A stretch of 8,991 bases of DNA. Source: DAOVRL01 sp964459805 (lineage in GTDB: Bacteria > Planctomycetota > Phycisphaerae > Sedimentisphaerales > Anaerobacaceae). Of this stretch, positions 1 to 5,938 are shown one piece after another. Within the stretch, counting starts at the first letter, position 1, and every line of letters begins with the position of its first letter. The position numbers were made by a program, and so were the translations under genes. The notes under the pieces are model-generated. The model was not told where the DNA came from, made no database searches, and saw nothing but the letters and a program-made list of their open reading frames with translations. The DNA lies in assembly GCA_964459805.1 (NCBI GenBank), contig CAYWOD010000150.1, forward strand, positions 1 to 8,991, read 5' to 3'.

Positions 1-1098
1 AAAGAGCTGTTTTGCAAGTTCCGCGTAGCCGGCGCTTACCGGGTGGCTGGCGTCAACATAGAATTCGGCTGGTAAAACGGCAGGGATATGGTAAGCAACG
101 TTGTTTTGGCGCAGCCAGGCCTCAATTTCACTTTGCACCTCTCGATACGCATCGATACTCCCCGCATCGAGTATATGCTCGTTGAAGGGCCCGACGAGGA
201 CGAATACCCTGTTGTCTCTTTGCCTGAGCAGCTCGATCGAGCTTTTGAAAAAGCGCCATTGCAATGACGTGTTCAGGTCAACCCACTCGATAACCGTATT
301 GCCGGCAGGCTCGGCTCCACCGACCTTTCGCTCATAATCGTCGCTGGCCGGAAGTCGCAAGGTGACGGCATTGAGCGGATTCTTGTAAGGGTGGCCGATA
401 GTCCAGGTGGGGACGTCATTACCGTCGAAATAGGTGATGTTCAAGTGCGCCGTCCAGTTGAACAAAGGTACGTGCCGCTCGACAACAGCGGAAATCCTCT
501 CGGAACAGGAGGCCTTGTAGCAGGGGATTTTTGGCCTAAACTGCGCCACGAGCTTTGGATGATTGAAAGGGTGCTCCTTGTCCGTTTGCAAGTCGTGCTT
601 GGCCGAGCTCATCCATAACGGATTTAGATGCAGGATGACGTTCTTGTTTGATATGGCCTTGCCGTAGTATCGCAGCAGGCCCTCTAACGCAGCCGGGTGC
701 GTACCATCGACCCCGAGATTGGCGAACCGCGCGCCGCCTGCGAGCTTGTTGAGATGGTGCGAGAGCGTGTTATCCTTAGAGACGTAATGTCCCCATACAA
801 CCGAATCGCCCACAACAAGCGTCTCGTATTGAGAGCAGGCCCATCGGCAGTATCGCTTGTAGAGACAGTAGTCACTGCTCAAATCGAGCGGCAGGCGATA
901 GTCGCTCCCCGGCTCAAATTTCTCTACCCGTTTCCAAAGCATCGGTGCAAGGCAAAAAACGGCTGAAAAAATGATCGCGACAATGAGCCACTCCCCCGGT
1001 GACAACCGCACGCAATTCGAGGCGAACGGAACGTCGGATTCGGCCATCCCCAAGCTGCGCCGGCGCCCACCGGCCCGTGTTATGTCCATTCTGTGCAT
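1..1098 (-). CDS. Membrane-anchored SGNH hydrolase-like protein, partial at 3' end (probable partner of the MBOAT acetyltransferase)
   Basis: This open frame enters from the left edge and has no stop in the window, so its last residues are missing; 366 codons are visible. All four SGNH blocks can be read: VVGDSVVWG with Ser99 (block I), ANLGVDG with Gly129 (block II), LHLNP with Asn159 (block III), and YVDASHP with Asp349 and His352 (block V, the catalytic D-x-x-H). A hydrophobic stretch at about residues 36-55 (WLIVAIIFSAVFCLAPMLW) follows an Arg-rich N-terminus and should be a signal anchor, leaving the hydrolase domain outside the cytoplasmic membrane. Proteins of this build (AlgX/AlgJ, DltD-like, PatB) work with MBOAT proteins to transfer acetyl to exported glycans. 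It lies 117 bases downstream of such an MBOAT gene on the same strand. The start is uncertain: ATG at 1098, 1089 and 1047 are all in frame and none has a clear Shine-Dalgarno; the in-frame stop at 1152 bounds it. The exact substrate cannot be told. Confidence 0.87.
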   Translation of the reverse strand, partial: MHRMDITRAGGRRRSLGMAESDVPFASNCVRLSPGEWLIVAIIFSAVFCLAPMLWKRVEKFEPGSDYRLPLDLSSDYCLYKRYCRWACSQYETLVVGDSVVWGHYVSKDNTLSHHLNKLAGGARFANLGVDGTHPAALEGLLRYYGKAISNKNVILHLNPLWMSSAKHDLQTDKEHPFNHPKLVAQFRPKIPCYKASCSERISAVVERHVPLFNWTAHLNITYFDGNDVPTWTIGHPYKNPLNAVTLRLPASDDYERKVGGAEPAGNTVIEWVDLNTSLQWRFFKSSIELLRQRDNRVFVLVGPFNEHILDAGSIDAYREVQSEIEAWLRQNNVAYHIPAVLPAEFYVDASHPVSAGYAELAKQLF

Positions 1099-1215
1099 AG
1101 TGCTATAGTCTAAGTTAAGGATTCGGCCACGCCCAAGCCTACGACAAGCTCAGGCGGGGCGCTGCGCTTGCGCGTGCCACCCGTCGCCATTCGTGTTGTG
1201 TCTTTGTTCTGCACA
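1099..1215. repeat. Intergenic spacer with an imperfect inverted repeat (REP-like)
   Basis: The 117-base gap between the MBOAT and SGNH genes carries an imperfect inverted repeat. The left arm ggccacgcccaagc is at 1125-1138 and the right arm gcttgcgcgtgcc at 1166-1178, with a GC-rich spacer of about 27 bases. The spacer includes acgacaagctcagg, which resembles the core of REP-like repeats scattered through many environmental genomes. A partly matching copy of the left arm (ggattcggcca plus about 9 further bases) lies at 1036-1055, inside the 5' end of the SGNH frame. The structure could act as a processing or attenuation hairpin between the two genes or be a mobile REP-type element. No convincing promoter was seen. 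Confidence 0.4.
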
Positions 1216-2592
1216 TTAGAACTGCAGGTAAATAAAGGGCTGCTCGCTCGAAGGAGCAAAAACAGCTAAGTATAAAATCATAAGAACAATTATGCATAAG
1301 CGCACGAGTCGCAATTCAAGGATGCACTTTAGCCGGGATTCATAAGCGAGCTGATAGAGCCAGACCGCAAGAACCAAAAACAAAGCAAGCAACGGGCAAT
1401 GAGGGTCTGCAAATCCGGAGGTGAAAATCCTCGTAACGATGAGCCACGCATCGGCTATGCTTTCTGCTCTGAAGAAGATCCAGGCGAAGGTGACGAAGCC
1501 GAAGACAAGAAGCTGTCTGGCGAGTTTCGGCACTTTGTTTCTATAGAATGAAGTTCTTTCCAGCTCCCGCGTCAAAAAGCGGCCAAGAGCGTGCACCGCG
1601 CCCCATACGACAAATGTCCAGGCCGCACCGTGCCACAGTCCTGAAATTACCATTGTCAGGAACATATTCCGGTAAGTGCTGAACTTTCCTTTGCGGTTGC
1701 CGCCGAGGGAAATATAGAGATAGTCTTTGAACCAGGAGGAGAGACTTATGTGCCATCTCGACCAGAAATCGCCGAGGCTTGTCGCTAAGTATGGGTTGTT
1801 GAAGTTGAGCATAAGGCGAAAGCCCATCATCCTCGCTACGCCCCGCGCCATGTCGGTGTAGCCGCTGAAATCGAAGTATATCTGCCAGGCGAATAGAAAG
1901 GTCGCGAGGATCAAGGCGGGCGATTGACACTGCTCGGGGGCGGCATAAACGTTGTTGACGTAAAGGGCCAAATAATCGGCCAGGGCAACCTTCTTGAAGA
2001 AACCGACAACGAAAAGGGAGAGGCCATCGGCGATATCCTGGGTGGAGACCCTGGGTCTCTTGTGTAACTGGGGCAGGAGGTTCCCGGCCCTTTCGATGGG
2101 ACCGACCAACAGGCGGGGGAAGAGTGAAACGAAAGCGGCATAGGTTATGAAACTCGCCTCTCGTTCAATATTGCCACGATAGTAATCGATGGTGTAGCTC
2201 ATCGACTGGAAGATGTAGAACGACAGGCCCACGGGCAAAAATATACCGGGTGCCGGGACGACATAGCCGATACCCAGCGACAATAGGAGAATATTCAAGT
2301 TATCGGTGACGAAGGCGCCGTATTTGAAGAAGCTCAGCAGGGCGAGATTGTTGACTATGCTTACAAGAAGCCAGGACTTTCTGCGCCGGCTTTTGGCCAT
2401 TTTCGCCACGACCGTGTAGTCAAGGGCGGTCGAATATGCGATGAGAACCAGATAGAGCGGATTAAGCCATGCGTAGAAAAAATAGGAGGCAGCCAGGAGC
2501 ACAGGGAGCCTGAATCTTGTTCCTTTCAGGGCGAGATAGGTGGGATAGACAATCAGGAAGAATATTACGAAAGGCCAGGTGTGAAAGTACAT
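1216..2592 (-). CDS. MBOAT-family O-acyltransferase (AlgI/DltB/PatA type)
   Basis: This 458-residue polytopic membrane protein has the full signature of the AlgI branch of membrane-bound O-acyltransferases. LPVGLSFYIFQSMSY is at about 119-133, LFPRLLVGPIERA at about 157-169, FSGYTDMARGVARMMGF at about 242-258, NPYLATSLGDFWSRWHISLS at about 266-285 and YISLGGNRKG at about 293-302. The catalytic-type histidine is His321 in SGLWHGAAW, and His281 lies in the WSRWH motif. The C-terminus PFIYLQF is also typical of the family. The length matches the usual 450-500 residues. The family takes acetyl from cytoplasmic acetyl-CoA and passes it across the membrane to an SGNH partner that O-acetylates polysaccharide, and such a partner is encoded next. 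The ATG at 2592 is supported by AGAAGGA six bases upstream. That Shine-Dalgarno overlaps the TAG stop of the preceding gene, which suggests translational coupling. The glycan acetylated is unknown, so no gene symbol is given. Confidence 0.96.
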   Translation of the reverse strand: MYFHTWPFVIFFLIVYPTYLALKGTRFRLPVLLAASYFFYAWLNPLYLVLIAYSTALDYTVVAKMAKSRRRKSWLLVSIVNNLALLSFFKYGAFVTDNLNILLLSLGIGYVVPAPGIFLPVGLSFYIFQSMSYTIDYYRGNIEREASFITYAAFVSLFPRLLVGPIERAGNLLPQLHKRPRVSTQDIADGLSLFVVGFFKKVALADYLALYVNNVYAAPEQCQSPALILATFLFAWQIYFDFSGYTDMARGVARMMGFRLMLNFNNPYLATSLGDFWSRWHISLSSWFKDYLYISLGGNRKGKFSTYRNMFLTMVISGLWHGAAWTFVVWGAVHALGRFLTRELERTSFYRNKVPKLARQLLVFGFVTFAWIFFRAESIADAWLIVTRIFTSGFADPHCPLLALFLVLAVWLYQLAYESRLKCILELRLVRLCIIVLMILYLAVFAPSSEQPFIYLQF

Positions 2593-2598
2593 TTTGCG

Positions 2599-2605
2599 TC
2601 CTTCT
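2599..2605 (-). promoter_or_regulatory. Ribosome binding site of the MBOAT gene, overlapping the upstream stop
   Basis: On the minus strand AGAAGGA lies six bases before the ATG at 2592 and overlaps the TAG stop (2606-2604) of the FGE-HDAC gene. This fixes the MBOAT start and implies coupled translation of the two genes. Confidence 0.7.
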
Positions 2606-4520
2606 ACCTCATCAAAACGCGGATGTGTGCCTCGACTGAAGCGGCGAGTCCTTCGAGATGATAGCCTCCTTCAAGAACGGAGACGAGCCGACCGTCGCAG
2701 CACTTTTGGGCTATGGCCTTTACGATTTCGGTCAGCTCGGCGAATCCTTCGGCGGTGACCGCCATACCGCCGAGCAGGTCCTTCTCATGGGCGTCGAATC
2801 CGGCCGAGATGAGGACAAAGTCGGGCGAGAAAGCAAGGGCCGCGGGGCGGAGTTTGGCTTCAAAGGCATCCAGATAGGCGCTGTTGCCGGAGCCGGCCGG
2901 TAAGGGGACGTTGATATTGTAATTGAGGCCTTTGCCTGCGCCCTTTTCCGCTTCGCTTCCGCTGCGGGGATAGAACGGATACTGGTGGACGCTGAAGTAC
3001 AGGACATTGGGGTCGTCATAGAATGCCGCCTGGGTCCCGTTGCCGTGGTGCACATCCCAGTCCACGATCAGCACTTTTGCCAGCCCGTGCTTCTTCTGCA
3101 CGTACCGCGTGCCGATAGCAACATTGTTGAAGATGCAGAACCCCATCGCTCTATTCTCAAGCGCGTGGTGGCCCGGCGGACGAACGGCGCAAAAGGCGTT
3201 TCTGACCTTTTCCTCCATAACCGCATCGACCGCCGCGAGCACCCCCCCTGCCGCCATCAGTGCCGCCTCGTAGGACCTCTGCGATGTCGGGGCGTCCCCA
3301 GAATCCAGATACCCTATGCCGTTCTCGCAACTGCTCCTGGCCCGCTCTATGTACTCGGGGGCGTGGATGGTCTTGATCCACTCTAAGGGGGCCGGGGCGG
3401 GCTTTAGTTCGAGCAATTGAGAGTATAGGCCCGTTACCTTCAACGTCTCGATCGTTTCGAGAAGCCTTTCCGGCCTTTCCGGATGCCCGGGCGGCGTCAA
3501 GTGCTCGAGGTAGATGTCATCGTAAACGATTCCTGTTTTTGACGTGCTTTGGGTTAGGTTTTCTTCTGTCATATTCTGCTCGATTGATACGTTGTTAGGT
3601 TCCTTTCTGCGGTCGCCGTTTTGCAAAAAGTCGGAAACGCCGGCCCCTCTTACACAGCGAAACCCTATGGCGTCGCTGGCCAGGCAGGTGTCGTCAATGG
3701 AGGGATCGCTTGCGCGGTAGGCCGAGCGGCAATTGCCCGAGCCCGAGTTCCACGCGCCGCCGCGCAGGACCCGCTCGGCCCCCTTGGCCGGTCCCTTGGG
3801 GTCTTTGCCGCCGCTTCGCCCGTAGTAATTCTCGGAATAGAAATCATTGCACCACTCCGCGACGTTTCCGTGCATATCGTAAAGCCCCCACGGATTGGGC
3901 TTCTTTTGCCCGACAGGATGAGTCTTCTTGGAGGAGCTCTCGGCAAACCAGGCATAGGCCTTGAGTCTGCGGGCGTTGCTTCCAAAGCTCCAGTTCGTGC
4001 TCGTGCCGGCCCGGCAGGCATACTCCCATTCGGCCTCGGTCGGCAGCCTGTATCCGTTCGCCTCGAAGTTGCACCGCCGGGTCTCTTCGTCGTAGCAAGG
4101 CTCAAGACCTTCGGCACGCGAACGCTCGTTGCAATATATGGCCGCGTCGGTCCAGTTGATCTGCTCAAGAGGGTTCTTCGGATTCTTGAAATGCGAAGGG
4201 TCAGAGATCTGAAACTTCTTGAACTGCTCCTGTACCACCTCGAATCTGTCCATCAGAAACGGGCTGATCCATACTTTGTGCACGGGCGACTCATCGGCAC
4301 CGCCTTTGCTGCTTCCCATCTCAAAAAAGCCGCCCGGGATCGCAACCATTTCGACGCCCGTCTTCGTCTTTATGACCTGTGGCGCAGCGGTAGTCTGTTT
4401 TGCACGCCGGCACCCGGGGACAACTGCCAAAAACACCAGCAGCCAAAGAAACCCGGCTAATCGCTTCGTGAATCGAATACCCATTGGCCGTTTACCTATA
4501 ACCCGATCTTCAACCTCCAT
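2604..4520 (-). CDS. Lipoprotein: FGE/SUMF1-like domain fused to a histone-deacetylase-family domain
   Basis: One 638-codon frame encodes two unrelated domains. Residues 13-37 look like a lipoprotein signal (MGIRFTKR, a hydrophobic run, VVPGC with Cys37). Residues about 55-292 are a formylglycine-generating-enzyme/SUMF1 fold: VAIPGGFFEMGSS, YRLPTEAEWEYACRAGTS at 157-174, NPWGLYDMHGNVAEWCNDFY at 209-228, RVLRGGAWNSGSGNCRSAYR at 250-269 and IGFRCVRG at 285-292. The active-site pair of true FGEs reads RGG-x(3)-C-x(4)-C. Here the first Cys is Ser259 and only Cys264 remains, so formylglycine-forming activity is unlikely. Residues about 330-638 form a complete class II-like HDAC/acetylpolyamine-amidohydrolase domain: RPPGHHA (447-453), DWDVHHGNGT with Asp489 and His491 as zinc ligands, SAGFDAH with Asp576 as the third, and EGGY with Tyr620. 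HDAC relatives are normally stand-alone and cytosolic, so the fusion to an exported lipoprotein is odd. An internal ATG at 3572 (Met317) could start a separate HDAC. ATG 4484 (Met13) is a plausible alternative start that gives a tidier signal peptide. Confidence 0.88.
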   Translation of the reverse strand: MEVEDRVIGKRPMGIRFTKRLAGFLWLLVFLAVVPGCRRAKQTTAAPQVIKTKTGVEMVAIPGGFFEMGSSKGGADESPVHKVWISPFLMDRFEVVQEQFKKFQISDPSHFKNPKNPLEQINWTDAAIYCNERSRAEGLEPCYDEETRRCNFEANGYRLPTEAEWEYACRAGTSTNWSFGSNARRLKAYAWFAESSSKKTHPVGQKKPNPWGLYDMHGNVAEWCNDFYSENYYGRSGGKDPKGPAKGAERVLRGGAWNSGSGNCRSAYRASDPSIDDTCLASDAIGFRCVRGAGVSDFLQNGDRRKEPNNVSIEQNMTEENLTQSTSKTGIVYDDIYLEHLTPPGHPERPERLLETIETLKVTGLYSQLLELKPAPAPLEWIKTIHAPEYIERARSSCENGIGYLDSGDAPTSQRSYEAALMAAGGVLAAVDAVMEEKVRNAFCAVRPPGHHALENRAMGFCIFNNVAIGTRYVQKKHGLAKVLIVDWDVHHGNGTQAAFYDDPNVLYFSVHQYPFYPRSGSEAEKGAGKGLNYNINVPLPAGSGNSAYLDAFEAKLRPAALAFSPDFVLISAGFDAHEKDLLGGMAVTAEGFAELTEIVKAIAQKCCDGRLVSVLEGGYHLEGLAASVEAHIRVLMR

Positions 4521-4544
4521 ACCGGCGAAGCCGTTCTCTTAAAC

Positions 4545-5621
4545 TTAACGGCTGGCTCCTCGAACCGGCACCCAATCCGGCTCCTTATTGTGGTTGCCGT
4601 CGGTGGTGATTTGCACCCATCTGCCCGTCATATCACTGACGCAAATGTTCCAGCCCGGCGCCTTGCCGCCAACCATCTCCTGTGCCTTGGGGCCGTGGCT
4701 GAAAGCAAGATACTTGCCGTCCGGTGAGAAGTCACTGTGATATACTTCATGTTCCTTGTCACATTTAACAAGCTTGCCAACGCAGCTCACCTTTGGCGCA
4801 CCCGAGGCCAACGCGATATCGGCCACGCACAAATCCCAGTCGCTCAGGCCCCACGTCAACTTCTTGTTGTCGTAGCGCAAGTCCGGTCGGCAGCCGGTCA
4901 CGCCGAACTTTGTCAGGTCGTAAACTCCCATCCCGTCGGCTTCGATGGCCAGGTTCGCATGCTTGAAACCCATTCCTCCGTGGACGGTGGCCAGGAACCA
5001 TTTGCCGTTGAAAGACCAGCAGATATTATAAAGGTGATGGAGATTCTTATTCGGATGCTGCGTGTGTTTGCCGGTCTTTATGTCATAAAAGAAAATCCCC
5101 CTCGTGGCATAATCCTTGATGGTATAACGCTCGAATTCGGCCTTTAGATACGCGATTGTTTTGCCGTCCAGGCCCCAGCACGCCTGCCGGGCGTTCTCGG
5201 CAACCTTGACGCGCTTCGTGCCATCGATGTTCATAAGATAGATGTTCCTGACCTTCTGCCCCCCTGCCGATTCGTCGGCAACGAAGCAGACCTTTGTGCC
5301 GTCCGGCGAGGCGTGCGGATACATCTCATCTGAATCGGGTGTATTGGTGAGCTTGACCGGGTTGGAACCATCGGCATTTATAAGACACAGCTCCCAGTTG
5401 TCCTTGCCCTTGGTCTTGCGATAGGATTCATAAACTATCTTGAAGGCAAGTCCCTTCAACAGCAGCTCGGAGGCCGGCAACGGTTTAAGCGCCGGTGCCA
5501 CCTGCGGCTGTGCGCTGCAAATGGCCTCGTTCAGCCCCAAAACACGCAACGCCAGAACAAAAACAACGACCATACCCTTGCCGGAGAATCCCGGTCTTTT
5601 TAGAAGTCGTTTACTCGACAT
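4545..5621 (-). CDS. Secreted TolB/PD40-type beta-propeller protein
   Basis: This protein of 358 residues has a Lys/Arg-rich start, a hydrophobic segment at about 17-30 and a likely signal peptidase site near residue 37, so it is exported. It then shows repeated PD40/TolB-like blades: LCLINADGSNPVKLTNTP followed by PHASPDGTKVCFVAD, IYLMNIDGT followed by CWGLDGKTIAYL, IFFYDIKTGK followed by CWSFNGKWFLATV, and HSDFSPDGKYLAFSHG followed by ITTDGNHNKEPDWVP. This gives about five to six blades, fitting one propeller. The family serves as a protein-binding or sugar-binding scaffold, and no catalytic residues can be assigned. The frame extends to a GTG at 5666, but the ATG at 5621 has AGGAGG four bases upstream and is the chosen start. 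It is the first gene of the leftward row, and the next gene begins about 24 bases after its TAA. A role with the downstream acetylation genes is inferred from position only. Confidence 0.88.
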   Translation of the reverse strand: MSSKRLLKRPGFSGKGMVVVFVLALRVLGLNEAICSAQPQVAPALKPLPASELLLKGLAFKIVYESYRKTKGKDNWELCLINADGSNPVKLTNTPDSDEMYPHASPDGTKVCFVADESAGGQKVRNIYLMNIDGTKRVKVAENARQACWGLDGKTIAYLKAEFERYTIKDYATRGIFFYDIKTGKHTQHPNKNLHHLYNICWSFNGKWFLATVHGGMGFKHANLAIEADGMGVYDLTKFGVTGCRPDLRYDNKKLTWGLSDWDLCVADIALASGAPKVSCVGKLVKCDKEHEVYHSDFSPDGKYLAFSHGPKAQEMVGGKAPGWNICVSDMTGRWVQITTDGNHNKEPDWVPVRGASR

Positions 5622-5625
5622 ATCG

Positions 5626-5631
5626 CCTCCT
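5626..5631 (-). promoter_or_regulatory. Strong Shine-Dalgarno fixing the start of the beta-propeller gene
   Basis: AGGAGG on the minus strand ends four bases before the ATG at 5621. It favours this start over the upstream in-frame GTG at 5666, whose extension would encode a hydrophilic lead-in before the signal peptide. Confidence 0.75.
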
Positions 5632-5660
5632 GTTTGCTTCTGTACAAGAACAAACAAGGA

Positions 5661-5687
5661 CCGCACGGGCTAAAGCCCATCCTGCGG
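5661..5687. repeat. REP-like hairpin in the leader of the leftward operon
   Basis: Nested inverted repeats are seen: outer arms ccgca (5661-5665) and tgcgg (5683-5687), inner arms gggc and gccc around taaa (5667-5678). The gggctaaagccc core resembles REP-type intergenic palindromes described in several phyla. A partial relative follows (ctaaagcc at 5693-5700), and then the palindrome gcccatttgggc at 5708-5719. The element lies about 40-65 bases upstream of the propeller start, so if transcribed it would fold in the 5' leader. Confidence 0.5.
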
Positions 5688-5875
5688 CGTTTCTAAAGCC
5701 ATTCTTAGCCCATTTGGGCAAGATACGCAAACAATTTCTCGCGCCCAGCCGATTCATCTACGTACAGAAACCTCTCACAAAACCACAGAAACTTTTTCCG
5801 CTTGAACTCCGTGCCGATTCGCCTCTAGCGTTACCATCCTCCCTGTTTTTTGTTTTCTTGGCGCGGCGTTTGCGA

Positions 5876-5881
5876 TATACT
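5876..5881 (+). promoter_or_regulatory. Candidate -10 box for the beta-helix gene
   Basis: TATACT matches the sigma-70 -10 consensus at five of six positions and lies 57 bases before the ATG. A -35 at the proper distance is weak; TTGGCG at 5858-5863 is only 12 bases away. This is a suggestion, not a firm promoter. Confidence 0.3.
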
Positions 5882-5910
5882 GCGCCGGTAAGTCGCAATC
5901 ACAGTTCGCG

Positions 5911-5922
5911 GTTAAATTTAAC
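5911..5922. promoter_or_regulatory. Perfect 12-base palindrome, operator-like
   Basis: GTTAAATTTAAC is fully self-complementary. It sits downstream of the candidate -10 and three bases before the Shine-Dalgarno GAGGTGA (5926-5932), which is six bases before the ATG. A dimeric repressor bound here would block transcription of the beta-helix gene. No regulator gene is visible in the window. Confidence 0.4.
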
Positions 5923-5938
5923 AGTGAGGTGAAGTGAT

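Larger units (their letters stand above)
5622..5938. other. Divergent intergenic region
   Basis: These 317 bases separate the leftward operon from the rightward beta-helix gene and must hold both promoters. Seen inside are the Shine-Dalgarno of the propeller gene, the REP-like hairpin at 5661-5687, a small palindrome at 5708-5719, a T-rich tract around 5846-5856, a -10-like TATACT at 5876-5881, a perfect palindrome at 5911-5922 and the Shine-Dalgarno of the beta-helix gene. An open frame running through it (5495-5932) has no recognisable protein features and was not called. Confidence 0.7.

Noticed and set aside
101..966. Plus-strand open frames at 101-337, 391-618 and 697-966
   Set aside because: They lie antisense to the SGNH gene, have no recognisable motifs, and the minus-strand frame carries all four SGNH blocks.
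3621..4460. Plus-strand 279-codon frame antisense to the FGE domain
   Set aside because: Ala/Arg/Gly-rich shadow of a high-GC codon pattern; the opposite strand encodes an unmistakable FGE fold.
5622..5666. N-terminal extension of the propeller to the GTG at 5666
   Set aside because: AGGAGG directly precedes the ATG at 5621, and the extension would bury the signal peptide.
5858..5863. TTGGCG as a -35 box for the beta-helix gene
   Set aside because: Only 12 bases separate it from the TATACT box, too short for a standard sigma-70 promoter.
5495..5932. Plus-strand 145-codon frame across the divergent intergenic region
   Set aside because: It starts inside the propeller gene, has low-complexity basic composition and spans the hairpins and promoter-like sites.
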